Positions 49,801 to 62,400 of a stretch of DNA of 64,000 nucleotides are shown piece by piece. A program made the translations under genes and the position numbers. The number at the start of each line of letters is the position of its first letter. Position 1 is the first letter of the stretch. The notes under the pieces are model-generated. The model was not told the origin of the DNA. It was given only the letters and a program-made list of their open reading frames with translations, and did no database searches. This DNA is from Rhopalosiphum padi (lineage: Eukaryota; Arthropoda; Insecta; Hemiptera; Aphididae), in NCBI RefSeq assembly GCF_020882245.1, contig NC_083597.1:34946652-35010651 (forward strand), written 5' to 3'.

Positions 49801-51372
49801 AAAGTTGGAGCTAACGTGCCCGCACTGTTGCCGCAACTTCGGCACCAAGCACCTGTTGCACCAGCACATTGCCGGCGTGCACATCGGGATGCGGCCGTAT
49901 ACTTGCCAAATCTGTGGGTACGCGACCGCTGTCGCCAGCTCGCTGAAGCTCCACCAACGATCGCATAGCGGCGAAAAACCGTTTTCGTGCGACGAGTGTG
50001 GCTTCCGGACCGCAGATCACAACACATTACGCAAGCATAAGATGCGACACACTGGCCGGAAGAATTATACGTGCCCGCTGTGCGATTACTCGTGTATACA
50101 GGCCTCTTCGTACAAAAATCACCTCAAATCTAAACACCCGGGTATGGTATAATATTATTATGAAGTCGCGAAACGAGCCTAATATATAAAAAAAAACGCT
50201 ATGAAAATCTATCCTCCCACCAAATGACATATTTTTAATACGTAATAATTGTAGCTATTCAAATTTAATAAAACTTTAAAAAAAAGATTAAAAAGCAATT
50301 GCTATTCTAATTTTGTAATTGTTTCACGGGAAAATGCAGTTTGAGGGACGATATAAATGATATAATCTGTTTTATAGTAAACTCTGCACGATAAAATATA
50401 ATAACCGTATACGATTTGAATTGTGTTAATAAATAACGACATAAATAACGTATAAGCAATAGGCATACATACACAATGTATGATAAATTACATACAATAT
50501 TTTTTGTTAAAATATGATCACAAACATCTACACAAATTGATTAATTTTCGTATTGGAATTTTGTAATACTACAATGTTTTTGTTCTGTTAACATAAAAAA
50601 ATGCCATGGATTACGATTATCGTTGATTTAATGAAATAATTTTTAGAAAATAATGAGAATGAATCGTCTTCTTTCTTTCGTTCTTTTTTTGAGTAGTGTC
50701 AAATGGAAAAATAGTTCTTAAAATGATTACAAGTTAATACCTAATTATTTACATGAAGATCTGACCATTTTTTTTATTGAAACAATACATTTTACTAAAA
50801 AAATATTGAGTTACAATAGACCTTTAGAACGGTTTTATATTTATAATAATAATTAATATTTAAAACAATATTTTACGATATACCGACACAGGAATGGACG
50901 ACGGTTTCGTGTACAGTTGTAATATGTGTAATTTCAAGACAATTCGTAAAGATATGTATATGCTACATATTGTTAAACACAAGGAGGAAACGGTGCAAAT
51001 CAACGGCATATGCGAACCAATCGTCAACTTGGATGAAGTAAGTTGTGTACTCCATGGCTAAATACTTATTTTAAGTAAGAATTGATTGTAAAATAAACAT
51101 TCTATAATCAATGGTAGTAGTTAATTATTTAGCAATGATAATCTTATGATATTACATAATATAACATGATTGTCGTAACATTTTAATATCTTATATTAGC
51201 TGGGGGCATGTTTGATATATTAATCAATGATCATTGTTTGTTTTTTTAGATGCTCAATGAAAAAGAAAAAATACAAGCTGAAATCGTCGATCAACCGTAT
51301 TATCCCTTTAACACTATCAGAGTTAAGCCGATAAACACGATAAACAATGAGACTGTGGAAAACACTATCTAA
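31895..51372 (+). CDS. C2H2 zinc-finger protein, probable transcription factor (602 residues)
   Basis: Nine exons join in phase: 31895-32392, 34524-34623, 34698-34805, 39367-39502, 44114-44326, 45343-45454, 49769-50141, 50892-51037 and 51250-51372. The N-terminal region is acidic and disordered, with an early atypical finger; a C2H2 finger is completed only by splicing exon 1 (CIGC) to exon 2 (CHLIEDH). Further fingers lie in exon 5 (CKVRFG...H, CVEFEC...H), across exons 5/6 and 6/7, in exon 7 (four: CPHC, CQIC, CDEC, CPLC, with the linker SGEKPF) and exon 8 (CNMC). The last exon encodes a short tail. Such arrays normally bind DNA in the nucleus; the target is unknown. Exon 7 is far more G/C-rich than the rest. 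Reading past the exon 7 donor adds MV and a stop, allowing a shorter isoform. The gene hosts SQOR and several transposons in its introns. No specific ortholog is claimed. Confidence 0.88.
32920..33480 (+). repeat. Dispersed non-coding repeat, copy 2
   Basis: Same orientation and order of words as 22400-22560: a tgaaatttttgattttt start, cttaaaatgccgataaa, ccaaaaaatcttt, then caaaaatcgttagtcac. The right part (about 33080-33480) has no match in copy 1. It lies in intron 1 of the zinc-finger gene. Confidence 0.55.
35175..36440 (-). CDS. SQOR: Sulfide:quinone oxidoreductase, mitochondrial
   Basis: Intronless frame of 421 residues. The enzyme oxidises hydrogen sulfide at the inner mitochondrial membrane, passing electrons to ubiquinone and the sulfane sulfur to an acceptor such as glutathione. 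Visible: a short N-terminal presequence; FAD-binding Rossmann motif VGGGSGG (residues 20-26); the first redox cysteine in PIKCAGAPQKIM (Cys172); HVTPPMGPPDVL; the second FAD motif GIGDCTSCPTSKTGAA (about 304-319); and the second redox cysteine in YTSCPLVTGYSK (Cys350). These match the two catalytic cysteines known for animal SQOR. Length and C-terminal membrane-anchor sequence (LPFIYWNIMLKGYW) are normal, so it looks functional. It sits antisense inside the 4.6-kb third intron of the zinc-finger gene. Confidence 0.95.
   Translation of the reverse strand: MFSNCIITRNIQHSCKLLIVGGGSGGCTMAAKLSKYERDVIILEPNDTHYYQPMFTLIGGGMKTISQSRSSTKSVIPKNVYWIQDKVKSFNPKVNIVTTSNGDTINYDYMVVSIGLQYNYDQIIGLREALNKKDSGVCTNYSSQYVEKTYQILQNFNGGNAIFTFPNTPIKCAGAPQKIMYITEDYLRRKGKRNKANIMYKTSTPAIFGVKKYAQKLQQICNARNISVGTRQNLIKIDSTQNKATFEFLDEPNKTESMEYSMLHVTPPMGPPDVLIKSSLSNSAGYLDVDPYTLRHNVYGNIFGIGDCTSCPTSKTGAAVAAQSIIVLKNMINVMNGKNIKDKYDGYTSCPLVTGYSKCILAEFDYDLKPLETFPINQGNELRSMLLMKKHVLPFIYWNIMLKGYWNGPKMIRKIMHFGLD
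36441..37480. promoter_or_regulatory. Upstream region of SQOR (intronic for the zinc-finger gene)
   Basis: Moderately less A/T-rich than its surroundings, with unique-looking sequence between about 36650 and 37440 and no coding frame. Being just upstream of SQOR on the minus strand, it is the likely promoter and 5' untranslated region. No individual element can be named. Confidence 0.35.
38155..38178. repeat. Trinucleotide microsatellite (ATA)n
   Basis: A run of about eight ATA units in intron 3 of the zinc-finger gene. Another (ATT)n run is at about 38395-38415, and a further one at about 55184-55196 in an ANKIB1 intron. Confidence 0.7.
38310..39175. repeat. Scattered CCGGGA-rich repeat words
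   Basis: TTTTTTCCGGGACTTTTTTTCC (38328), CCCGGAATAAAAATTC (38522) and a block 39110-39170 with TTTCGGGAATTTTTTCCGAGG and TTTTCCCGGTGATTTTTGTTCC look like the ends of one or more degraded elements. No clean inverted ends or duplications were found. Confidence 0.35.
39785..42310 (-). pseudogene. Degraded non-LTR retrotransposon
   Basis: Minus-strand pieces match a LINE reverse transcriptase: FPAHWKLSYVTPIFKVGDN (41350), the palm motif VIYTNFSKTFDKLN (41100; usual form YTDFSKAFD, so an aspartate is lost), FPQGCHLAS (40890), a FAYDLK remnant of the YADD site (about 40815), and the thumb piece TRKSNRFYTPFHRNNYAQN (40160). The frame 42310-42032, with a coiled-coil-like NQNKIITSVNSCREYN segment, may be the ORF1 remnant. 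The 3' side ends near 39785 with A-rich sequence. Dead; inside intron 4 of the zinc-finger gene. Confidence 0.75.
43909..44062. mobile_element. Pogo-type micro-MITE of 154 bp
   Basis: Left end CAGTCGAGTCGCGATAACTC and right end GAGTTATTGCGATTCAACTG are inverted copies with few differences, flanked by TA at 43907-43908 and 44063-44064. It ends 51 bp before exon 5 of the zinc-finger gene. Confidence 0.85.
44353..44944. mobile_element. 592-bp fold-back Tc1/mariner-type MITE
   Basis: Nearly the whole element is an inverted repeat: the left half (CAGGGTGATTCTTTTATC onward) is mirrored by the right half (ending GATAAAAGAATCATCATG), with centre near 44630. Arms of about 200-280 bp are highly similar around the centre, for example the CTAAACTTTAAATAAGTATA stretch. 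TA lies at 44351-44352 and 44945-44946. It starts 26 bp after the exon 5 donor of the zinc-finger gene. A transcript of this intron could fold into long double-stranded RNA. Confidence 0.88.
46140..49310 (-). mobile_element. Jockey-like LINE, 5'-truncated, ORF2 nearly intact
   Basis: ORF1's C-terminal part ends at 49050 (about 49310-49050) and overlaps the ORF2 start (ATG at 49060) within ATGCCAACTAA. ORF2 holds an apurinic-type endonuclease (WNSNGLANHKNEI, ISETHF, IYAVYSPPRH, GGDINAKHSQWG, SDHSSVLF) and a reverse transcriptase (FLDVAQAFDTVWHKGL, GVPQGAVAAPLLF, FADDKALLA, YLGLQLDRRLTW). The first frame runs to 47462, but the correct reading shifts at about 47530 and continues open to 46380, so one indel appears to be the only break. 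The 3' tail is A-rich (about 46140-46165). Base composition is richer in G/C than the host intron. It sits antisense in intron 6 of the zinc-finger gene. The exact 5' end is uncertain. Confidence 0.88.
50267..50272 (+). terminator. Polyadenylation signal for a possible short zinc-finger isoform
   Basis: AATAAA lies 115 bp after the stop reached when the exon 7 donor is not used (TAA at 50150-50152). It would end a transcript lacking the last finger and tail. Confidence 0.4.
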
Positions 51373-51614
51373 AGGTTAGATTTTTGTTCATGTTAATTAT
51401 TTAATAATCTTTAATATTATTATCTTTCTGTAGGAAGTTGGCTTCAGTAACAATGCCAAGTGAATGGTATTATGGCACACAATTTGTGCAGAGGATTTGC
51501 AAAACATTTTATCATCAAAGGAGTTTAAAACTGTTGCCTTTAAACAATCAATTAATTGTTACTAAATTTGACATTCAACAATGACAGTTTGATTTCATCA
51601 ATTTATTTTGGAAA

Positions 51615-51620
51615 AAATAA
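51615..51620 (+). terminator. Polyadenylation signal of the zinc-finger gene
   Basis: AATAAA about 243 bp after the stop at 51370-51372. A donor at 51374 (AAAG/GTTAGA) and an acceptor at 51433 (CTGTAG) suggest a 59-bp intron in the 3' untranslated region. Confidence 0.55.
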
Positions 51621-51639
51621 AAAATTTTAATTTTAAAAT

Positions 51640-53426
51640 CCAGTTGGTTTTATTTTTAAATATAATGCATATTATGAACAATAATAATATGTAACTCATA
51701 ATTACATTATGTTTTTATGGCAAAATCAAAGGATATAGGTAATTTATAAAAAATATATTTACAATTAAGTACATTTTTTGTTGTTTATACAATAGAATAT
51801 ATTTTTGAATTAATTTCTGTCAAAATTGTTATGTATGTTTAACCATGTAACCTTAAGAGGTTTTTAATTTATTTGTTGTTATTATTAACATAAAGAAATG
51901 TTGATTTCAATTACTCAATTACAATTTATCTGACCAATACAATAAAAATAATTATAAATTATTTTTATAATTTTGACAAAAATCCTCCCAAGAAAAATAT
52001 TCTATGCATCATGAGTTAATATTTAACAATTCTTGGCACAACCATGTTGTCTAAATAACAAACAATGATTAAATTTTTTAAAACTTAACTACAAATACAA
52101 ATCATATTTTTTTTTGTATTAACACCAAATCAGGCTACACAGGAAAACCCTACTTAGTTTGGCAATGACACATAAAAGATATACCTATATAGTAAACCGC
52201 ATCTTATAAATAGTAATTATAACTAAAAAGTTAAGACATCTTTATCGAACAATTTTTATACAACATAAATGTATTTAAAAATATACTCGAAAACTTTAAA
52301 TTTGCAGAGTTAATACAATATGATTAAATATTTAAACATTCAAACTAAAAAGTTATTAAAAGTATAAGATCCAATATTAAAAACAATCACTACGAATACA
52401 TCATAGGTATTAAACTAATTTCTTAAATTTCTAGGGTTTAATAAAACTGTGTTTATGGCAATCCGATTAAATTTATATAAGTAGATTTTACAATATTCGC
52501 AATCAAAAAATTATTATAAATAATGATTTGTTTATCATTTTTCTCTTTAATTGATCCATTCAATATTATTGTAGTAATGGAGAAATAGTAAATTTTAAAG
52601 TATATTTATTAAATACATTTGTGTAGAAAAAATAACAATCATTGTTCAAAAAAATGTAACATTATATATTTATTACAAATGATTTTTTTCAGACTTTATT
52701 GCAATGGCATTAAGATTAGGGACAAGGGTTGCAAAAAACTTATTTTAATTCATTTAAACTAAAAAAAAATAAATATTAAAAATAGAATATTTTAAATTCA
52801 AATTTGATTACATGGAAGTTGTTTTTGTATAGGAATTAATTAATGAACATTAAAAAAAATCTAAAATGTTTTATAAAATTGCAGTACATTTCTAAGTTCT
52901 AACACATATAAAATTACAAATAATTTATAATATTAGACGCAAAACAAAAGAATTGGTTTTGGTATTATATTATGTTTGATGATTTGAAAAATATTGTACT
53001 TAATTTTTTTTTTTTAAAGGACATTATAAACATAAAATAAAATAAAAAAAAAGAATGATTGTTTTGCAACCCAACTAGGAACCGTAAATAACTATTAGGT
53101 ATGAAAAAAATAGAGTAGATTTTTTGGTATATTTTCTTCTTAAAACTACATTTTAATATACTTGCATTGCATAGACTAGAAAATTTAAGTCTTCAGAAAA
53201 ATGTAAGAGTTGTATGGAGATTATGGCAAAAAACCTTTGCTTAGTAAAAAAAATGCAAAACAACAGAATAAATCAACTTAATTAAAATAAATACATGAGG
53301 AATACTCACAAATAATTGGTAGATTTATTATATACCAAATTAAGAATATAGCCTATAGAGAGACTTGTATGTAAACTATTAACTTATTATAATGTACCAT
53401 AAATATATAAATTATAAATATGGCAT
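51640..53426. other. Convergent intergenic region, no gene seen
   Basis: Lies between the 3' ends of the zinc-finger gene (plus) and ANKIB1 (minus). A/T-rich, without coding frames. The right part should be the ANKIB1 3' untranslated region; minus-strand AATAAA words occur at about 52605, 52670 and 53326. Confidence 0.55.
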
Positions 53427-56400
53427 TTAATGTTGTTCGTGCTTTCGTCTCTTAAGGAATAAAGCTTCGTGAAAATCATCTGAGCTTAATTTGTTTCTAT
53501 CAATATGTAAAGTTGAAAACAACTCACCGTCAGTCATTGATTTTGGAAATGTAAACACACATTTATTTTTGTCAGCCATATTAGCTGAAGCACACATTCT
53601 ATCTTCACTGAATAAAGTTTGATAGGAATGCGCTTTATTTGTATGAACAACATTGCATTCTTTACATGAAGTTAAATTATCAGCTGATTTACCTTTGTAA
53701 AGTGGCTTTAACATAAATTTTGGAACTGTTAAGCTTGCTGACCTTAGTTGACGACCTGATATGGGTGACTTTGTTTCCGGTGTACGATTTATAGATACAC
53801 CAGATATGAAAAGTGTTGGTGACTTTGGGATGCCTGTATCTGACTCTATGTCAGCAGAAATATCATTATCAGCACTATCTTCAGAGTGACTACTAAATTT
53901 TTCGATTCTAATATTCAGTTCAGGCTTGATAGGTAGTTCATTTTTTGATTCATTTTCTATTGTTTCATCTGATGTGTCCAGTGCAGCAGTTTTTCCAATT
54001 TTACTTAAACGTTTTGGCAATGTAACGCTAGAGTGTTTAGATGAGTTTTGCCAATATAGTTGAGCCAAGATATTACATAGCTACAGAAAATAAATACAAT
54101 TAGTTATTTTTTTAAAAAAAAAAAAATAATTGTGCTACTCATACTTTTTTGTCTGAACTTATAGGAGACGCAATATTACTGTCATCCAATGATGTGACTG
54201 CACGGCATTCACCATTATTATTGATCTCCATGAGAATAGAAGCAGTTCTTCTAGGTAATACTTGAAAACCGTGATTTAGTTTTCCACGTTTTTTATCCAT
54301 TTTATCTTGCCTGTCATCATCATTCATATGATATACATTAACACAGTATCTAAATAACAAAATTAAGTTATAAACCATTCATTAGGGAAACTAACTATAT
54401 ATAACAACCAAACCTTCGATTATTTTTGTACAAATCTCTACGTGAAAGTAGATCACCAAAAGATAATGAACGCCTTAGATTTTTATTTTCCATTCGACTA
54501 TATATATCTTCACTAAAATCCAAATAATAACTATTTTTATGTAAATCACCTACTTTAAATACGCCATCATCAAGTTTTATACCACTACATCTGAAAAAAT
54601 AATATAATTTTTACTATATATTGTAAAATTTTTAACAAAACAATTAACAACAAATAAATTACTTAGGTAAGATAACAGGAATATCTGTTTTTAAAATAGT
54701 ATTCTCTGAAATATTTTTTGAAAGTAAAACTGTTTCATTGTCATCTTTAGATTTTGATACATTTTTGGATTTAGCCATTGCAATTTCATCTAAAGACATC
54801 TGTAAAGCCATTTGCAATTGCTGGTCATCATCATTTAAATCCTCTGGAACTTCTTAAAAAATATGTATAAATAACAAAATAATTAATTGTTTTATTCCAT
54901 TATAAAAATGTATGAGTTAAAATTAGTATCCACCTGAAAAATTTTTGCTACAACTTGCTTCTTCAATCTCTGACCTATAAATAAATAGTTATTTATTATG
55001 TTTATAGAAAAAAAAAATAGATAATGTACCTTTTTTTTAGTTGAGCATCTTTTATCATTTGAAGTCTTGACATTTCAAGTGCAACAATAAGGTCCATTGC
55101 AAAAGTACCAACAATACTGGTGCGCTTTTCTTTTTTTCCTAATTAACAAAATTAATAGGCAATAGCAAATTCTTCTTCTTATTATTATTATTATGTTAAA
55201 ATAAAATAAGTGTGATTAAAAAGTATATTAATTTAACATACGTTCTTCCAACAAAGTTTTGTGAGTATTTTTGCACCTTAAGCTACAGTATTCGTGAAAC
55301 TTTGATGTTCTAGGATTCCTCACTCTTGCTCTTTTACAGTGCTCCATTTTACACTGGCCAAAGACACTCACAGCTAGAGCTCGATCCAATTCAGTTTCCT
55401 TATGTTTTAATAATTAAAAGTAATCAAAAGTGTAATGTAAAATCAAACTTATGGTTATTTAAATTTCCTAACCTCCTCTTCGTCTGAGCAACTTTCAGGC
55501 CAGTCTAATATAGCAGTGAGATTACGATGTCGTCCTTTTGAATCTACAATCCACGGATTATCTGGATCAATTTGAATTGAATCTCCAATTGCTTTCTTCA
55601 ACAAGTCCTAGAATTTTTTTTAAAACCCATGTTTATTTATTGAATTTACACTTTTAAAAATATTTACACTCACTTTAGCAGTAGCATTTATGTGCTTTTG
55701 AGACATAGTAGTTGATTTTGGTTTGGTGACATTTGGTGGAATAGAAGGCATGCTTTTTAAGGATATAGACCCATCAGAAATGGCATTAATAAATTCATGG
55801 CGTTTTCGTCTTAATATACTAGTAGTATTAATAATGGCACTTCTTGGATTACATAAATATTGCCTTAAAACCATTCCTGATAACTTTTCAGTAACTTCTT
55901 CAACTTCATTCTAGAACAAATATTCGATTTATTACATTTAAAGAAATTGATATTCAGATAATATTAAATATTATAATCTTAAAAAATATATTTTTATCAA
56001 ATTATGAAATTTATATAATCAAATTGGTTAATTAATAATTATAGTTTTAAACCAATTAATTAATGAAATATACCTTTTTTTTTTTTTACCTGCATAAACT
56101 CTAAAATATTTCTATTATATGCACTATATAGCATATAAAACCCGTACACATATGATGCACATAGAACACGTTTGGCTTTCTGCACTTCAACAACTGCATC
56201 TTCTACAAATTTTGTACGCTCATCATCTATAATTAATTAATCAGAATTTAAAGTAATTATTTTATAGAATAAACTATACATAATTTGAGAACAGGTACCT
56301 TCCGATATATTTAAGGCAGCCGAAAGAGCTATTCTCCAATTCTTAACAATTTCTACAAACAGTTCTTCCATTGTGCGAGTTACTTCATGTTTTTTAAATT

Positions 56401-59400
56401 TAGTATAATAATGAAGAAATTTACTCAATTCCAAACTTTGCTTATTCTTTTGTTGAGCCTATGGAAAATAATAACAGTTAAATATTAGATAACTAATAAA
56501 ATAATTGAAATACTTTATTACCTATGTGTAAAAAAAAAAAATGTAATACAAATCATTCTGTATAAAAACCATTTGGTATGCATATAACGGTTTTATAGTT
56601 TTAATTTATTTTGGGCAGCATGAATTTTGTTTTAGTTGATCTAAAAACCTAACTATTCGAAGAAGTAAATTATGCATTTCTCAGTAAGGTTCAAGTTGAT
56701 TATGACTTTTATAAGCCCCTACACTTCTAGAACAGCTCTTATTTGTCAAATAGGTAGTTGTTTATTAAAATATACATGGGATTAAAACACAAATAACTGC
56801 CTTCATCAGCTGTTCTTTAAGGGGCAATTCAATCAACTCATTTTGTTTTGCTGATAGTAAATAATGTACCCAGTATTAGCTGATGAATAATGATTGTAGC
56901 TATTCATAAATCTTCAATCTAGTCTTGATTGTGTGATTACAGGTAGATCTAGATCAGTGGTTCTTATCGAGGGTGGTATTGCCCCCTTGAGGGCATTTCG
57001 GTCTCTCCGGGGGGGGGGCGATAATTTTGAATGGACGTTGAGGGGGCAGTGTGCTTTTTCAAACTCGGAAATTAAAAATAATACAATGTTTCAATATTAT
57101 ATAACAACACTACGAATTATTGAACGTGAAATCAGAACAGTTCTAATTGAATACGCTATACAACGTCATACAGCATGTTATCTCATCGGATTTTACGTGT
57201 CAATACGAAACGTCTTGTTTATAATAGTGAATGAATAACTCATGAATAAATAAATATATATAGGAAGAAAATTTGATTTTGCATTAGCAGTTAGTTATTA
57301 CAATAAAGGGGCGCTGAACCAAAAAAGGCTAAAAACCACCGATCTAGATCAATAAATTAGTTGGAATGAAGATCTTAGATTTCAACTTATTAATTTACTG
57401 TATCAAAATGCCAGGTAATGATCAGTCATATATTATACTAAAATTCGCACTAAATTAATTTCTACAATAAATGAGCATGAAATCAAATGCTCTAATAAAT
57501 TAATTTGTGATCTGTTTTGCTTATCACATATATTAAATTTCTCATTTCACATTTGGGAAATATGTTGTAAAACTTTTAAACTTCTTGGGTTTTTATAGAG
57601 AAATATACGTGAATTAAAGCTATTAACTCAGATTGAAGATTTTTTTCTTAACATATTTTATCATTTCCATAACTGCAAACCTATTTTTTAGCAGCTTAAT
57701 ATTAACAATCTATTATAATGTTTCTTATTAAACTTATACCTAGTTTTGTTTGATTCACCTACTCTCTTAGCAGATATCAACTTTATGGTGCCTATCCATC
57801 AACTGAAGAACTCTATTCCTAATATTGTACTTTTAACTACCTTTATAATTCTCCACCATACTGATTGACGTGTCTTACCAATGAAGATGGTTGACATAAC
57901 TATACAAAACTTGTTATTAATTTACATTTTAAAATTAAAGGTTTTACTCGTAATTTGTTATTGTTTTAAAAGCATTAAATTCCATAAATATACATCACAA
58001 TTTTTAAATAATATTTTTATATTAGTACTTACTTCTTTTACAAGAAGACCGCGTTTTTCATCAGCTTTGCAAACAGCATTCATACGATTGCAACGGAAGA
58101 AACCACCAGTAGCTGAACCATGTTTTTTCCAGCTTTCTTGACAAATCCAACAAAACTCAAACTTACACTAAAATAAAATATGAAATTATTAAAATATATA
58201 TGTCTAATATTAATATTTAATTAAAACATACAATATGAAGCTTAAAAAAGATATTTAATTTATTGAAAATTTAAGTAACTTTTTAATAATAATTGATTTA
58301 AACCTAAAATTTAGTAAATACCTTTACTTTAATAAAGGTTGATATTTGTTTTGCATTCAGTAAAATTTATAAGTAAATATTGAAGAAGTATTTACCTTTG
58401 AACATTTCATATGATTACAGCCTTCATTCTTCTGTATAGGAGAGTTGCAATTTGGACACGGTTTTGAATTTGTGACCAACCACAAACTATTAGCTGCTTC
58501 TTCATACTCTGCAGTTGTTTCACGTATCTTATCTGGTTTAACTTCCGATATTTTAGTCATCCACTGAGACCATTGTTGACAACTGCATGGAGTATGAGCA
58601 TCTCCCATACATTCCCTATTAAATAATAAAAATATAACAAAATAAATAATAATGCTTCAAAATAAAAACAAATAAGTAGGTTTAATTACTAATAAAGTAA
58701 TAAGTAATAACGGTCTTTAAAACATACCAACAAAAATAATGACCTCTACCACAGTCAACTGAGCGTGCAATCTTAGAATTAGGCTTTGATTTTCTAGAGA
58801 TTGGTAGGCGAACAGCAAGTCCACAGTTTGGAACAGGACACCATTTAATAGAACGGTTGCTTTCAACAAAAGACTAAAACACATTTAAAATTAAATTGTA
58901 TACATTTTATAATGGTTATATATTTCTATTAATCCAATTTACTTCAATATTAAGATCAAAATATCTCCGAGCCATTTCAGGACTAACAACATTTTCAATA
59001 AGTTCAGTTGGAACTAAAATATGGCAGTGTAAAGCTGGACAACAAATGTTGCTAGAGTCTTTTCTTTTAATTTTATATGTTAAGTATTGTTTCCAACATG
59101 AATTACAAAACTTATGTTCACAACACAATTTAATTGAACAATCAGATAATGGCAGTTCGTTCAAGCAAATATCACACTAAAAAGAAAAAAAATATATTAA
59201 TAAACAATTAAAATATTAAGTAAATATAATTTTATTTTACTACAGTGTTTCTTAACCTTGGTATTATGGCGACACACTATAAAAATTTCTCAAACTTTGT
59301 GATACACAATAAAAAAAAATAAGAATAATACATATTAATTTTTGTAAATAGTGTCAACAAGGGTCATGCATTTAATATTAGTACTTCTCGCGACACGTTT

Positions 59401-62400
59401 AGACTTACCAGGCGACACCAGTTGAGAAACATTGTTTTACTATATTAAATGTTAAATGATAATTGAACTATCTGTACAAGTAAATTATTACTATGATATA
59501 TAATTTTTTTTTTTGATGCTTGAAGCAACCAAGATTATTGCAAAATTATATTAGACAATGATATATTTTGGTGCACATATTTTGTATTTTCTCAACAATA
59601 ATTCAGGTAAACTTGTATAAAATGTTTTTTTTTCTATACATTTTTTATGTGGCTAGCATATTACTCTATTCAATATTTTTGGTCTAGTAGATACTATATT
59701 TACATTGGTCTTGTTTGATCTAAGGAATTTTGATTGAAAGAATACAAATTTTAAGGTAACTCAAAAGAGCTCTGGATAAATATATATCACATCACTACAC
59801 ATCTAAGAAAAAATCAGCATGATTAAAATTTCCAACTGTAAACAATTATGTTTTTGGGAGTATTATTTTTATCATTTAAAAATATTAATATTATTTAATT
59901 AACTAAATATTAACCTTAATTTTAGAAAGTTAATGCTATTATATTGTTTATTGTACTTGAAACTATTCTTAAATAATTTTATTATGCTTATGAAAACCAT
60001 ATCCGATATTACAATTGCATTATAGTAGTGAAACCAGACATCACACACCGCGGGGATTATCCAGCTTCTATGATCTGTAGTCTCCTTTTTAAATAATCCA
60101 GCATATATGAAAATTCAAAACATTAATTTATTTTATATTATTTTTATGGTAACAACAATTTATAACCTGGGTATAGTCAATCATTTTTAGGTATAAAAGG
60201 GGTATTGGTCAATATCATATAGTGGCACATCAAAAAGGTGAAAACCAATCTTAACTCCTCTACTCTAGGGATTTCTAATGTAAAATTAATCAAAAATCAA
60301 AATGTTGAAGCTTATATTGATATTATTGGTAGTTTTAGATTTAGTAATAGAATATATTTAGTGACGGTTGATTATATTTTTCTAATTTTATATTCTATAA
60401 TTGGTTTTTGCGCTGCAATATCTTAAATGGTTTTTCCATTAAACATATTTAAAAAACTCTAGTTGCATCATTATTCATTTCTATCATTATTCAGTAATAA
60501 TATAATGATTAATAACCCCTAACTAATTCTATCAGTTAATCAATTGAAATAAATTTTATATTCATCACTTACAATAGTTTGATCATTAACATTAAGTTGA
60601 GCTTCTTCATTTAAATTTGTATGTTGTAATAACCCATTTAAATATAATTTTTTGGTTGACTGTACAGACATGGGTACTTGTACACCAGCAATTTGGCAAC
60701 ACTTGTCTGGGTCACGAACCCATCGTTCAAGTAAAATTTCTCTAGACCATTCTAAAACATTAAAGAAATATTTAAGTAAAAGATATTACACATATTTAAT
60801 TAGAGATAATGATAATTTTACCATTATTTCTAAGCAATGCTTCAGCTGTAAATAATGGCAAATTCAACATATCCGCAGTTTCTACCAATAATTGATCTTT
60901 TGCTTCTTGTAAATCTTGTGTGCGCAATCCAGCATATGTTTCCTCTTCCCCAAAATCATAATCATCCACTACAGTAAAAATATCTTTCAAGTCTTCACCC
61001 TTATTAAAAAAATATTTACAATAAATTAGTCTTATACATAAACTTATTTTTAAGGTAAATTCAGGTTTAAGTAATAACCGTAGAAATAGAATGTGTAAGT
61101 CTGAATAGGAAAATAAAAGGGTAAGTCAAAACTTTTGTGAGGAGTTACACAAATATATTTTTGCGTATGAATGGTACAGACACGTAATTTAAGGAGGGCG
61201 GTAGGAACAATCGCTCCCCTTAAAGATATTATTATAGTAAGTAATAATTAATAAAAAAAACATTTTTTAAGCCTCAACTATTTTAAAAATGGTTAATCAC
61301 ACACCCTCCAAAATAACCACCTATTAACATCTTTGGAGTGGTAATAGTGGTATATTAAAGATCAACATATACTTGTACAAGTTCCAGAAAAGTTTAAGTC
61401 ATTTTAAAGAACATTATATTTAACAAATGACAACAATAAAATATTTTTAAATTGTAAAAATCAAACTTATTAGTTAATTTGTTAAAGGAAAATCCAGATT
61501 TGTACAATCTAAGTATTTCAGATTTTAAAATTTTAATAACTTTCCAGACTTTACTTTTTGTTTATAATATAGAATTTTTGAATGTTAGTTTAAATATTTT
61601 ATAATTGTATTGAATAACATATTACAAAACACTTACAAAAACCATTCGAGACTCTAATTTACGAGCCAAGGTCTCATTTCCATTTTTCACAGCCAAATCA
61701 CAAGCAGTCTCTTTTTGGTTATTAGTCTTGAATATTGGGGCTCCTCCATGTGAAAGCATCAAATCAACACAGTACTGTAAACCTGAAGCTGCTGCAAGAT
61801 GAAGTGCAGTGTTCCCGTCCTATAAAATGTATGTCTAATATTAATATATTTAGAAATTATTGTTTTTATTTGTTGTAAAATTACATTATTTTGAACACTC
61901 AGTCGTATTTTCTCTCTCCTTCCATCTGATAATTCTACCCCTTGCCAGTTTAATAATATTGTTACACAGGCAGCACGACGTTCTTGTGCAGAGTAAGGAC
62001 TTTGAGGAGAAAGAGAACAAACTGCATGAAGTGCTGTTTCGTTAGAGTTATTTTTTTTATTTGGATTTCCATTATGTTCGTTTAAGAAAGCCCTATAATT
62101 CATAAATAAATATTTATTAATACATAAACAATAATTAAATGAATACAGCAATAATTTACCTAAGTAAATGTTTCATTCCATGTTTAGCTGCATAATGTAA
62201 AAGAGTATTATGGTTATGACTATCTCCATAGCTCCAATTAGGGTCTAGAGTTTTAAGTTCTGGAGAGTTTGAATACAGCTAAAAAATACAATAATTAAAA
62301 TTGTTAAAGGTACTTACTGGTATTTTGTTTCATGATAAAATGTTTAATATTTACCCGCATAGCAGCGTATTCATCCCCTCGTTGTAGATGTTTTTTGAAT

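Noticed and set aside
49761..50230. Several minus-strand and alternate frames opposite the zinc-finger exon
   Set aside because: Shadows of the G/C-rich exon 7; the plus frame has perfect C2H2 spacing and splice phase.
56933..57238. 101-codon plus-strand frame in an ANKIB1 intron
   Set aside because: Lies mostly within the hAT MITE 56955-57341; no protein similarity.
58896..59180. 94-codon plus-strand frame
   Set aside because: Antisense shadow of the ANKIB1 RING1 exon (59176-58943).
61860..62045. 61-codon plus-strand frame
   Set aside because: Antisense shadow of ANKIB1 exon 3.
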